Source of the DNA: a virus
Length of the DNA: 21,791 bases
Reading direction: 5' to 3' (one strand)
IMG/VR virus record: IMGVR_UViG_3300007540_000140
Span: 1-21,791 of that record
A program made the translations under genes and the position numbers. The notes beneath the pieces were generated by a model, which ran no database searches, had not been told where the DNA came from, and saw only the letters and a program-made list of their open reading frames with translations. Shown here one piece after another: positions 1 to 9,206 of this stretch. Within the stretch, counting starts at the first letter, position 1; every line of letters starts with the position of its first letter.

Positions 1-1
1 A

Positions 2-826
2 GACGCAGCGCGTAACAGTGCCGCAACTTTTGCCCCGACCCCGGATGCTGCGTCACAGTCTCTTACTGCTGCGGAAAGATTAGATGCCTTTAATGTAAAA
101 CCGCTTCGCACGGCTTTTAACGGAAATCAACTTCCCGTGGAGCCCTACAAAGTCCCCGATTTAACAGAATCTGCAAAAAACATGATTACTGGCGGCGGCG
201 AAGGTCGGTTTGCTGCGGCGAAAGACGTGTTCATGCCTGCGGGCCCGACCCCTGCACAAGTTACCGCGGCGGGCAACCAAGCTTATCAAGCAGCCTACCA
301 AAACGCAATGTCCCTCCCCGGCATGACCCCCGAATTAGCTGCGGCTCAAGCAAGCAAAGCTATGCAGGCCGTAACAGCGGAAACACTAGGTCCTAGCATG
401 ATGCGGGCATATGGCCCTGCCGCCGCGCTGGGTACAGCGGGTGCCGCAGCCGCCGGTTTCTTTGATGCACCAGAAGAGGAGCCGGAAGAAGAGCGTTTGA
501 GCGTAGAAGAATATTATCAGCAAGACCCGAGCCGCTTCGGCTTGTCTTCTTTCCAGAACTACACCCCGCCAACAATGTTGTACCCGGGGGCACGGCCTTC
601 CCCTTATGCTGACGGCGGCCAAGTTTTCCCGCGTCGTAACGGCGGCATTATGCCAAACGAGGGCATCCCGAACCAAGACAGTGTGCGGGCAATGCTGATG
701 CCGGGTGAGTTTGTAATGACCACTGATGCGGTTCGCGGGCTAGGAGGCGGAAGCTTAAACAATGGTATTAACAACATGTACGACATGATGCGTAATCTAG
801 AGTCACGTGGAAGGGCGTTTGCATAA
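2..826 (+). CDS. Virion-associated protein, C-terminal part (5' cut by window edge)
   Basis: The frame is open from base 2 to the TAA at 824-826 with no stop, so the gene enters from outside the window; 274 residues are visible. An internal GTG at 137 is a poor start because coding-like sequence continues upstream of it. The visible part is Ala/Pro/Gln-rich, then has an acidic stretch (PEEEPEEE) and ends in a module reading YADGGQV, NGGIMP and AMLMPGEFVMTTDAV. Motifs of the type GG-x-V followed by D-S-x-x-A-x-L-x-PGEFV are familiar from the C-terminal ends of phage tape-measure and other virion proteins, which supports a structural role. The stop overlaps the next ATG by one base (TAATG), indicating translational coupling within the structural operon. 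The exact virion position is unknown. It could be a tail, neck or ejection protein. Confidence 0.7.
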   Translation, partial: DAARNSAATFAPTPDAASQSLTAAERLDAFNVKPLRTAFNGNQLPVEPYKVPDLTESAKNMITGGGEGRFAAAKDVFMPAGPTPAQVTAAGNQAYQAAYQNAMSLPGMTPELAAAQASKAMQAVTAETLGPSMMRAYGPAAALGTAGAAAAGFFDAPEEEPEEERLSVEEYYQQDPSRFGLSSFQNYTPPTMLYPGARPSPYADGGQVFPRRNGGIMPNEGIPNQDSVRAMLMPGEFVMTTDAVRGLGGGSLNNGINNMYDMMRNLESRGRAFA

Positions 827-1671
827 TGGCTACTGATACCCAGATTCAGATTATCCGGGAAGACCCGGATATTGAAGCCTACCGGCTTGGATTAATTAAA
901 GCTGCAAAAGGCCTCGCCGACACCCCAGTCACTCTGCCGACACAGCAGGTAGCCGGTCTCACCAGTATGCAGCAAGAGGCTTTGCGACGCGGGCAAGCGC
1001 AAGCGGCTTCCGGCATTGGCGCATACGCCCCTTATATGGCACAGGCTTCCGGCACTTTGACCGCCGCGCAGCAAGCTTTAGACCCGTCATCTTTGTCTAC
1101 ATACATGAACCCGTATCAGCAGTCTGTCCAAAACGAGATTGCTAGGTCTTATCAAATTCAAGCGCAGCAAGCCGGGTTAGGCGCAGTAGGTCAGCCCGGC
1201 GGGCCTTCCGCTTACGGCGGATCCCGTATGGCTGTCCAACAAGGCGAGATTGGCCGCAACATGGCGCAGGCAATGGCGCAGGCCCAAGCCGCGGCGTTTG
1301 AAAACGCACAACGCCAGCAGCTAGCACAAGGCGACGCGCTGGGAAGAGTTGGTCTACAGCAAGCTTCTCTTGGCGAAATGGCACAAGGCCTTGGCCAGAA
1401 AGAGACCTCTTACCTATACGATTTGGGCAAGCAGTTCCAAGCGCAAGACCAAGCCACTTTGGAGGCGCAGCGTCAAAGCAATATGGCGCAGCTATACGAG
1501 CCGTATCAGCGGTTGGGCTTTTTGTCAGACATCTACAAAGGTGCTCCGACTACGCAGCAAACACTTACATCCGCCACATCACCTAACGTATCTCCGGCGC
1601 AATCCATTTTGGGTATGGGCATTGCGGGCTTATCAGCGTATGCTGGAGCACAGAAAGCAGGGTTATTCTAA
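826..1671 (+). CDS. Putative internal virion or ejection protein, Ala/Gln-rich
   Basis: A 281-residue protein starting at the ATG that overlaps the previous stop. GGAAGGG at 809-815 could serve as a ribosome-binding site. The sequence is strongly Ala/Gln/Gly-rich and predicted to be mostly helical: an N-terminal part with LTSMQQEALRRGQAQA, a central YMNPYQQSVQNEIARSYQIQ segment and a GG-x-SAYGGSRMAV turn, then long A/Q-rich helices. The C-terminus is hydrophobic (SILGMGIAGLSAYAGAQKAG), which could interact with a membrane. Proteins with this NPYQQ...G...YGGSR layout occur beside the large internal proteins of marine podoviruses. A role like the small ejection proteins of T7 or P22 is inferred from composition and position only. 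No enzymatic motif is visible. The stop overlaps the next start by one base. Confidence 0.6.
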   Translation: MATDTQIQIIREDPDIEAYRLGLIKAAKGLADTPVTLPTQQVAGLTSMQQEALRRGQAQAASGIGAYAPYMAQASGTLTAAQQALDPSSLSTYMNPYQQSVQNEIARSYQIQAQQAGLGAVGQPGGPSAYGGSRMAVQQGEIGRNMAQAMAQAQAAAFENAQRQQLAQGDALGRVGLQQASLGEMAQGLGQKETSYLYDLGKQFQAQDQATLEAQRQSNMAQLYEPYQRLGFLSDIYKGAPTTQQTLTSATSPNVSPAQSILGMGIAGLSAYAGAQKAGLF

Positions 1672-4600
1672 TGATGAATAGAAGCATAATGGATCGTCAA
1701 ATGTTCGCCTCCGGCGGCCCGGTTTACATGCAGGAAGGTGGTGCACCTATGGACGCGGGCATTGCTGCCGCAGTTCCTCCTGCACCTATGGCGCAAGAGC
1801 AAATTGACCCGGCTATGCTTGAGTCAATGCTGACTCAAGCGTCACAAGGCTTGGGTGACTTGGAAGAGTCCGGCAGCTTTGAAGAAATGATGAACATGAT
1901 GCGCGGAGATGAGGCCCCGATTGAAGCTCGCCGCGAAGAGCTTGCTGGTTTGGTTGGCCCGGAAGATGCCGCGCAAACCCCTGAGTCTGTTTTGGCATTG
2001 GTGCAGCCCGTTATCCAGCTAGCTTCTGTGGATCAAGGCATTGGTGAGTTGGCCGCGGAACAAATGACGCAGCCAGTAGAGGGCGCAATGGCGGAGGGCA
2101 TTATGTCAACCGTAGCTCCTCCTCCGCAGCCCGCGGCTCCCGGCCCTATGATGGACCCCGCAATGATGGGGGCTGGGCAGCAACCACCCGTAAATTTTAA
2201 CCAAGGCGGGCTGGTCCGCCGAGGCGACAACCAGCCGGTTCAATACTTTGAAAAAGGCGGCGAAACTCTAGCAGATGAAAAAGGCGGCGAAACTCTAGCA
2301 GATTTTCAGAAAATGCTAGGCGTAAATGTTACGTCTCCACAAAACTTGTCTCAAGCGTCTTCTCTTGCGGGGACAATACCGGCGTATGAACCTAACTATG
2401 ACGAGCGTGTTCTAACTGCGGCCAAAGGCGCGGAGGCCCGTTATGTAAAAGCAGGGTTAGGGTCTGCCGAATCACGAGCCGCGGACCTTGAAGAACAAAA
2501 GCGCATGACGCAAGCCCAGATGCTGTTTGATATTGCAAACACAGCATTAACTTTTGCTGCGCCTATGGGAGGCGAACGGCGCGGGATGAGCCCAGCAGAA
2601 CGCTTGGCTATGGCTGCTACGCAAACAAAGCTACTGCCGACTATCGGCGCACGGGCTCAACAGCAACTTGAAGCAAAGAAAGCTGCGGGCAAAGAAGAGC
2701 GGGCACTCAAGCTTGCTGCGGTACAGCGCGGCGAAACACAGGTTGATACTGAAATAGCTGCGGAACAGGCTTTAGCAATAGCTAAAGCGAAGAAAAAAGA
2801 TAAAGAGTTTAAACCTATGAACATAGTTATTCCGGGCGGAGTAACCGTTCCGTTTAACGGTAATTCTGTTGAAGAGGTAGAACAAGCTAGAGCTTACATA
2901 AACAAATGGAATGAAGAGAACCCCGATCAGGTTAAGGCGGGCAACGTCGCTAAAATGTTTAACGTAGGAACGGAACCTACTAAGACAGGAGAGGCCGGAA
3001 CAAAAAAGACCTATACTGTAACAAAGCCAATTGTGTTTAAAGGTCAGAAAGTTCCCGCAGGAGATGAGATTACAGTTAGTTCTATTGAAGCTAACTCAAT
3101 TACAGGTTTTGCCACTTCGACTAGACCGTATACAGCACCTGCTGCCCCGTCATTACAGAATGTAAAATTTCCTGATGGCACCAGCCAGACATTTACTACG
3201 GGTACTGATGAAATAGCTAATGCTATCAAGCCTAAAAAAGACGGTGGTTTAGGTGGCGTGTTGGCGGGTAAAGCCTCTGTAAGCGAAGACGGTGTTATTA
3301 ACTTATACATTCCTAATGAAAATGGCGTTAATGGAAAAACAAAGGCATTTAAAGAAAACTCCAAAGAGTTTTGGGATGCGATTGGTAAAGGCGCATTATA
3401 TCAAGGCGCTTACACCCCGGAAAATCCAAAGTTACAAGTATTTAGAAAAGATGACGAGATTAAAACCGTACCTGTTGGAAGTAAAGACTACTATGAGCTA
3501 CCCGGAAAGGGTTGGAATCCGGGTGCTATCGTTTCTGAAACAAAGCCAGAAACAGGCACCTCTAACGTAAGAACAACGGCTCCTGTTAAAATAGGTGAGA
3601 TAACTATTCCGGGTGGAACGGCTGTTACGTTAGGCAATCAACAGATTGCGGATGTTTTAGACGCGCAACCGGGTGCCTTTGAGCCTGTTGCAGAAAAAGA
3701 CAGAAACAAGCCCGTATCCCCATTTGATTCTGGGTCCGCTGGAAAAGCCCTTAACTATTTTGTAACGGCAAAGGTTCCGGGCACAGATACTTTGGCACTA
3801 GACGCCTATGCGGACGGAGCAGATGACCCGATATTGGAAGCTCAATTCGCAGCGTTTACAAAAGTTACCACAGACGCAACTGGAAGAGCTCAGAAAAACG
3901 CTCTGCCACCATTTGTTGTAGACAAGATTAAAACGCGGGTTCTTGCTGGGGGTAAATCCCCTGTTCCGTTAAACACGTTAGGCTTAACGAGGGCTGAAAA
4001 AACTCGTTTGTTGCCGAGTCAAGATGTCCCACTTATTAATCCCGTCACCAAAAAGGTTAACATCGAAAGAGCTTTAGCTGACGGAACCTTTATTATAGAC
4101 ATTGGTGCCGATTTAACTCAAGCGACCGGCTTTACAAGCACCGTGGACCGTGTTGCCAATGCTTTTGCGAATCAATTTGGTAAAATAGGCATTGGACCCG
4201 GTTATGCTGGTGAAGAATCTCTTTTGACTACTTCGGCAGATGTGCAACTAGACGAACTGGCTAGACGAACTATTGCCACTTTCCGTCCAGATACTCGCAT
4301 ATTTAAATTAGACGTTCAAGGTTTAGAGAGTTTAGTAAAAGGCTTTAGACCCGGCGGGTTTTCCTCGGACCAAGGCGCTTTAGCATCTTTGAAAAAGACC
4401 AGAGACAGTTTAGCTTTAAATTATAGCAATGCTCTTGACGATTTACAAATGCACGACGAGGTTGCAGGGTCCTTATCCCCCAAAGACTATGGAATAGCCA
4501 GAACAGCAGAGAGAGATTTACGCCAGTTGATTGCAGAATACACAGCGGCTATTGTGGCGTTTGAAACAAATATGAGGCCGGGTGGAGCAACAAGTGCGGT

Positions 4601-4676
4601 TTCAACCTCGTCAAATATTACACCGACAGTCACGAGCACTTTACCTCGTGCGAGTCAATTTCCACCCGGACCTTAG
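1671..4676 (+). CDS. Large virion structural protein with GG-x-V motifs (1001 aa)
   Basis: The N-terminal ~190 residues are Met/Pro/Gln/Ala-rich and disordered-looking, with three Gly-Gly motifs: FASGGPVYMQEGG near residue 12, FNQGGLVRR near 177 and YFEKGGETLAD near 192, the last duplicated exactly. A helical, charged region follows (residues ~240-385). Next come repeated beta-type units built around an IPGG/VPAG turn, as in IVIPGGVTVPF, GQKVPAGDEITV and ITIPGGTAVTL. The C-terminal third is mixed and ends in Ser/Thr/Pro-rich sequence. No catalytic motif was recognised. ATG-ATG follows directly from the one-base overlap with the upstream stop. Gene size, position and motif sharing with its neighbours point to a virion protein, perhaps internal. 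The family is not one I can name. Base composition changes within the gene: it is GC-richer before about 2230 and AT-richer afterwards. Confidence 0.65.
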   Translation: MMNRSIMDRQMFASGGPVYMQEGGAPMDAGIAAAVPPAPMAQEQIDPAMLESMLTQASQGLGDLEESGSFEEMMNMMRGDEAPIEARREELAGLVGPEDAAQTPESVLALVQPVIQLASVDQGIGELAAEQMTQPVEGAMAEGIMSTVAPPPQPAAPGPMMDPAMMGAGQQPPVNFNQGGLVRRGDNQPVQYFEKGGETLADEKGGETLADFQKMLGVNVTSPQNLSQASSLAGTIPAYEPNYDERVLTAAKGAEARYVKAGLGSAESRAADLEEQKRMTQAQMLFDIANTALTFAAPMGGERRGMSPAERLAMAATQTKLLPTIGARAQQQLEAKKAAGKEERALKLAAVQRGETQVDTEIAAEQALAIAKAKKKDKEFKPMNIVIPGGVTVPFNGNSVEEVEQARAYINKWNEENPDQVKAGNVAKMFNVGTEPTKTGEAGTKKTYTVTKPIVFKGQKVPAGDEITVSSIEANSITGFATSTRPYTAPAAPSLQNVKFPDGTSQTFTTGTDEIANAIKPKKDGGLGGVLAGKASVSEDGVINLYIPNENGVNGKTKAFKENSKEFWDAIGKGALYQGAYTPENPKLQVFRKDDEIKTVPVGSKDYYELPGKGWNPGAIVSETKPETGTSNVRTTAPVKIGEITIPGGTAVTLGNQQIADVLDAQPGAFEPVAEKDRNKPVSPFDSGSAGKALNYFVTAKVPGTDTLALDAYADGADDPILEAQFAAFTKVTTDATGRAQKNALPPFVVDKIKTRVLAGGKSPVPLNTLGLTRAEKTRLLPSQDVPLINPVTKKVNIERALADGTFIIDIGADLTQATGFTSTVDRVANAFANQFGKIGIGPGYAGEESLLTTSADVQLDELARRTIATFRPDTRIFKLDVQGLESLVKGFRPGGFSSDQGALASLKKTRDSLALNYSNALDDLQMHDEVAGSLSPKDYGIARTAERDLRQLIAEYTAAIVAFETNMRPGGATSAVSTSSNITPTVTSTLPRASQFPPGP
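2250..2303 (+). repeat. Exact 27-bp in-frame tandem duplication
   Basis: Bases 2250-2276 and 2277-2303 are identical. Each unit encodes EKGGETLAD in the frame of the 1001-residue structural gene. The duplicated unit contains one of the Gly-Gly motifs that recur in this operon. Perfect identity, including silent positions, indicates a recent slippage or duplication event that added nine residues. Confidence 0.95.
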
Positions 4677-4685
4677 GAGCTTTAC

Positions 4686-7600
4686 GTGTCTGATTTAGAA
4701 ATAGATAAAGTAATAGTAACTCCGGAATATATTGACGATTTCCGGTTACAGTTTGGCGAGGATGCTCCTAACGCTTTTGCGGCAGATTTAGTGGGAACTT
4801 TTCAACAAGATTTTGCAACACAAGTAGCTGATGATCCAAATTTTTTAACTTTGGAAAGTATGAAAAACGGAACAGCAGGTTTTTTTGACAAACTTAGTCC
4901 AAACTATACGTTGCCCGTATTAGATTCCAGCGGTGTTGAAACACAAGTACCTATTCGGGATTTAAACGCTCAACAGAGAAAAGCTTTTTTTAACACAGAC
5001 GATGCGGTATCTGCTTTTTTTAGTAACGCCGAACCCGGCTCCTTACTTCGCAGTGGTCTAGGTGAGTTTCTAAAAACTGCTCCTAGTGTAGCCGCGGGGG
5101 TTGAAGCGGCAAAAGCTACGGCGGCTAGAACTTTTCGTACACCCCCTAAGTCTGTGCCGGGATTAGTGCTAAGAGCCGCACCGCCCGCCGCCGCTTTCAT
5201 TGCGGGCAGTATGTTATTGTACGAGGGAGCAGACTCTTTAGAAGAGCTTGCCTTGGGACCGGATCAAGTAATTCTTCCGGGCCACAAGTATGCCCATGAA
5301 ATGGCAAGAACTGGAGGCGGCGGAGCAGCCGGTATTCAATTTCCATTTTTAATGAGTAAAGCTACTAGCTCTGCCGCAAGAAACGTCATAGCTAATTTAA
5401 CGGAAGACGCACCGCGGCCCGCGGCTCTTCGTTTTACAGCTACTTTAGAAAAAATGATTGAAGACATGGGGGGACTTGCAAAAGGTTCTAAAACAGGAGC
5501 GGGGTTGACCATAGGAGCCGAAGGTGTTGCCGTTGGTGGCGCATCAGTAGGAGCGGGATATGCTGAAGACGTTTATCCCGGTCAAACAGGCCCTAGACTT
5601 GGTTTTGAGCTATTAGGCGGCATGACTTTTGCTTCTTCTTTTGGAAGACTTTTGCCTAAAGCTGTAGCTGGCATTAGAAGCAGTGGCGATGAAAGCGACA
5701 AATTTCTTGAAAAGATGATGACGGGCAAACAAGAGAAGCTGTTTACCAGAATTAAAGAGCTATACATAAAAAACGAGGGTAACTACGAAGGCATGATGGC
5801 CGACTTAGACAGTCCCGAAACAAACGCTATTTTGAAAGAAATTTTTCCTGATGTTGATTTTACCGCGGGTCAAAGGCTTGACGACAACACCGGTATTATT
5901 ATGCAACTTGAAGCTAAGATGGCGGGAGAAACCCCTGATTTAGCTGCTGCTCGTCAAGTATCTCACCGGCAGGCAAAAAGTTTTTTTGAAAAATGGATTG
6001 ATGGATTAAATTCAGACGGTTCTCCAGAAGCTTTGCGGACCGCAGCTATTTTAAGAAAGAACATGTTTACTGATTTACTGCAAAGGCGGCTCACTCTTGC
6101 CGTGGATGCAAGGGTCGCCGCTCGTAACCGTCTTCTCACCGGTGACGAAGCAAACGCACGGCCTCAATCTCAAAAAATATTTGCAACACAACTTGCCGAT
6201 ACTCTTGACACACAGTTAGAAATTGCTAGACGAATGGAAGGAAAACTTTGGAAAGACGTTGGCGGATTTACCGTTTTTGAGCCCGCAGATATTATTGACA
6301 CTGATTTTACGCCTGCTTTCATACTTAAATATGATGAGGTGTTTAACGATTTGTTGCCGAGGTATCAAAAAAAGTTTATTGATTCGGCCCCTGAATTATA
6401 CAAAACTGTTCAAGACATGAAAAGACGTTTAGGGCTTGATATTCGTGATGGTATTAAAGAACAAAACAATATTATAGCAAGCGTAGACGCACAAGACAGC
6501 GGCCCTGTTTCTTTAATAAGAACTCAAATAGAGAACAACATTAGCGGTCAGCCCCTTCAGGCTCAAATAAACCGTATGGACGAATTAATCGCTGGTTTAG
6601 AAAACGGTAACTTTAAAGGAGATCCTAGGTTTAATCTAAGAGACCCTGAAACGGGTGCCGGGGACATGGAACCTACAACTTTTTCCGTTAAAGGGACCGA
6701 AAAAGAAAACTATCTTAAAGTAGCTAGAGCTAAAAAGAAGCTTTTAGAGTTAGAGCAAGCTAGATTAGACCCTTCTCGCGTTGAACCAGTGAGCGCCACT
6801 GAACTAGTTAAACTTCGCAGAGAAGTACGCAATGACGCAGTAAACTTGTATTCTGGAGCGACAACTAAACTGGGCACTGCAAACCAAGCTCGCCAATTTG
6901 GAGAAATCGCCGAAGCTATTTTAGATGATTTAAACAGCGTTCCTGACGGGGCAAACAAAGCCTACGATCTCGCTAGAGCTTATTCTTTCGCACTAAACGA
7001 AGTATGGACACGATCTATTGCAGGCAAAGCTCGTGCAAAGACTGCAATGGGTGCAAATCGAATACCTGTAGAATTGTTAACTCAACAATTCGTTAGAGGA
7101 AACCCGGACGTTACAGACCTACGTATTCAAGAGTTACAAGGCGTAGCTGAGTTTGCCGTTGAGCAAGGGTTTGAAGGTGCAACCGGTGTGTTCACAACTC
7201 TTAATAACTTAATGGAAGGTGCCGTTAGAGCGGCGCAGAAAAAAGTTATGAACTTTGAAACAGGGCAGGTAAACGCCGCTGCTTTAGAAGCTTTTAAAAG
7301 AGACAACGCTGATTTATTAGACCGGTTTCCAAATTTAAAAAGTGATTTAAATGATGTGGTAAGTGCTCAACGAACCTTTGAAGCTTACGATGCTAGAAAA
7401 TCTTTTGGAAGAGATCTTGCGAACAAACAAAGCTATTTAGCGGCATTGATTGGTAACACTTCTCCAACAATGGCTATTAGCGAAGCCCTAAACTTTACAC
7501 CTAAAAACGCTCAACTAGCAGACCCTGTTGGTGGTTTACGAAGATTGTTTCGTTTGACCAGTGTTAAGTTTAAAGGTCCTGACGGAAAATTGTTACCTTT

Positions 7601-9206
7601 TGAAGAGCAACAGAAAATATCGAAAGGTGTTCAAGAGGGGTACTTAAACGCTATTCTTCAACACGCTGCAATGAAATCGGGCATAGAAGGTAAAACATAC
7701 GATCCTATAACTTTTCATAGAACACTTTTTGCACCATTGCCCGGACAGGGCGCAGGCAAACGCTCTTTAGTAGATTTAGCCGAGAGCTATGGTATAATGG
7801 ATGAGCAGCAGATACGCAGAATTAGAACTATATCTAATCAAATGGTAAAGTTAGCCGCTGCGGATGCCGCTGGAAATTTAGATGATCCGGAGCTAATTAA
7901 ACAATCTGGTCCTATTTTTGATTTCTATTTAGGTATGATGGGTCTTGCTGGAGGCACAAAGGTTTATCAAGGCCTAACTGGAGGCACCGGAGGCACGGCT
8001 TCGATTAGTGCTGCGGGATTTGGTAAAAACTTTATTTTGGATTTATTTAAAAATGCGCCCGCCTCTAAACGAGCAGAAATGCAAGCTTTGGTTTTTAAAA
8101 ATCCAAAAATGGCTGCGGCTCTTATAGATTCGCCAAAAACTGAAAAAGAAGTATCTAGGCAACGCGGAAAGATACGAGCCATATTTGAGGATAACGGGTT
8201 TAAAATATTTGGTGCAAATTTACCGTTTGTTATTAGAGAAGCTGGAGAAGACGAAGATGTCGGGACAGGTCGCACGACGCCAATTCCTACACCACGAGGC
8301 ATGTCTGTAAGCTCTGTCACACCAACAGCTATGCCCGCACCACAACCAGTTCCGGCGCAACGAGTTGCACCTCCCACCAGCACTCTTGCGTCGGCCACAC
8401 CCGTGGCACCACCGCCCGCGGCCAGCGGACCGGTGAACCGTCAACAGTATGCGTCTCTGTTCCCCAACGATATTGCCTCTGGCATGATCCGTCAGCAAGG
8501 AACTGCGCTTATGGCCGACGGCGGCGCGGTAAGACACTTGGCCGCGGGCGGCCGGGCTGATGGCCCCGGAAGTGAGTCTGAGGGGCACTCCTCGCACGGT
8601 TTTGGTGATTCTAATAGTAATTCAGGTAATCAAGATCGGTCTATGACAGTAGAGGAGCGGTACAGGGATAACTCTAACCGGATGAGATCAGATGTTATGG
8701 CGACTAATCGTGCCGCGCATTCAGGTATTATGGCGACTAATCGTGTCGCGCCTTCAGCGATAACCTCGCCAACCGCACCCGGGCCAACAAAAGCAGATGT
8801 TTTGGCCAGCATTCAAGCTGCGGCAGCGCGATCGCTTGCGACAAAAGATCTTCCGGACGTGGTCGGGGATTTCAGAAACCAGCTAGCCGCAGGACAGTTT
8901 GCCCAAACTAAATCGTCCGTTCAGCCCGCACAAAATGTAAACCCGACCACAGCTAGTTTGCCGGGACCTCCTTCAGGGCTGTTTGGAATTAGTATGCCAA
9001 CTATAGCTGCGCCACAAACTCCTATAAATAACGTGGAGTTATCAGCTCCTCCGGTAGGGCAGTTTGATATTCCAATTGGGCCGGGCCGGTTTGCTCCGGG
9101 TTATAACCCGGCGACAGGCGCTATAACCGGAACATACTCCGTACCTTTCGCTAAAGGCGGCGTAGTACAACAAGGTATCGGCAGCATGTTCCGCAGGGTG
9201 CGTTAG
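4686..9206 (+). CDS. Giant internal virion protein, probable ejection protein (1506 aa)
   Basis: The start is GTG at 4686 with AGGAG at 4675-4679, six bases upstream. The protein has an N-terminal alpha/beta region, then a Gly/Ala-rich hydrophobic stretch around residues 155-345, including PPAAAFIAGSMLLYEGA and LTIGAEGVAVGGASVGAGYA, which could contact a membrane. A long charged helical body (about 350-1180) follows. The tail from about 1195 is Pro/Ala-rich and low in complexity, containing RQQYASLFPND, LMADGGAVRHLAAGGRADG and a final FAKGGVVQQG. Very large proteins of this kind end the structural block of many podoviruses and are often ejected with the DNA, like T7 gp16; that role is inference. 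No lysozyme-type active site was recognised. The TAG overlaps the stop of the convergent helicase gene, leaving no room for a terminator between them. Confidence 0.65.
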   Translation: MSDLEIDKVIVTPEYIDDFRLQFGEDAPNAFAADLVGTFQQDFATQVADDPNFLTLESMKNGTAGFFDKLSPNYTLPVLDSSGVETQVPIRDLNAQQRKAFFNTDDAVSAFFSNAEPGSLLRSGLGEFLKTAPSVAAGVEAAKATAARTFRTPPKSVPGLVLRAAPPAAAFIAGSMLLYEGADSLEELALGPDQVILPGHKYAHEMARTGGGGAAGIQFPFLMSKATSSAARNVIANLTEDAPRPAALRFTATLEKMIEDMGGLAKGSKTGAGLTIGAEGVAVGGASVGAGYAEDVYPGQTGPRLGFELLGGMTFASSFGRLLPKAVAGIRSSGDESDKFLEKMMTGKQEKLFTRIKELYIKNEGNYEGMMADLDSPETNAILKEIFPDVDFTAGQRLDDNTGIIMQLEAKMAGETPDLAAARQVSHRQAKSFFEKWIDGLNSDGSPEALRTAAILRKNMFTDLLQRRLTLAVDARVAARNRLLTGDEANARPQSQKIFATQLADTLDTQLEIARRMEGKLWKDVGGFTVFEPADIIDTDFTPAFILKYDEVFNDLLPRYQKKFIDSAPELYKTVQDMKRRLGLDIRDGIKEQNNIIASVDAQDSGPVSLIRTQIENNISGQPLQAQINRMDELIAGLENGNFKGDPRFNLRDPETGAGDMEPTTFSVKGTEKENYLKVARAKKKLLELEQARLDPSRVEPVSATELVKLRREVRNDAVNLYSGATTKLGTANQARQFGEIAEAILDDLNSVPDGANKAYDLARAYSFALNEVWTRSIAGKARAKTAMGANRIPVELLTQQFVRGNPDVTDLRIQELQGVAEFAVEQGFEGATGVFTTLNNLMEGAVRAAQKKVMNFETGQVNAAALEAFKRDNADLLDRFPNLKSDLNDVVSAQRTFEAYDARKSFGRDLANKQSYLAALIGNTSPTMAISEALNFTPKNAQLADPVGGLRRLFRLTSVKFKGPDGKLLPFEEQQKISKGVQEGYLNAILQHAAMKSGIEGKTYDPITFHRTLFAPLPGQGAGKRSLVDLAESYGIMDEQQIRRIRTISNQMVKLAAADAAGNLDDPELIKQSGPIFDFYLGMMGLAGGTKVYQGLTGGTGGTASISAAGFGKNFILDLFKNAPASKRAEMQALVFKNPKMAAALIDSPKTEKEVSRQRGKIRAIFEDNGFKIFGANLPFVIREAGEDEDVGTGRTTPIPTPRGMSVSSVTPTAMPAPQPVPAQRVAPPTSTLASATPVAPPPAASGPVNRQQYASLFPNDIASGMIRQQGTALMADGGAVRHLAAGGRADGPGSESEGHSSHGFGDSNSNSGNQDRSMTVEERYRDNSNRMRSDVMATNRAAHSGIMATNRVAPSAITSPTAPGPTKADVLASIQAAAARSLATKDLPDVVGDFRNQLAAGQFAQTKSSVQPAQNVNPTTASLPGPPSGLFGISMPTIAAPQTPINNVELSAPPVGQFDIPIGPGRFAPGYNPATGAITGTYSVPFAKGGVVQQGIGSMFRRVR
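8694..8759 (+). repeat. Two imperfect 33-bp tandem units (11 residues each)
   Basis: Units 8694-8726 and 8727-8759 encode VMATNRAAHSG and IMATNRVAPSA inside the low-complexity tail of the 1506-residue protein. The central ATGGCGACTAATCGTG is identical in both. The copies differ at a few bases, so this duplication is older than the one at 2250. Confidence 0.85.

Noticed and set aside
386-676. Minus-strand ORF of 96 codons opposite the first structural gene
   Set aside because: Antisense to a clearly coding, compositionally typical frame; low-complexity translation and no ribosome-binding site.
7967-8597. Two overlapping minus-strand ORFs (143 and 125 codons) opposite the tail of the 1506-residue gene
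   Set aside because: They mirror Pro/Ala-rich codons on the other strand; the plus frame is continuous through both and carries the recurrent GG motifs.
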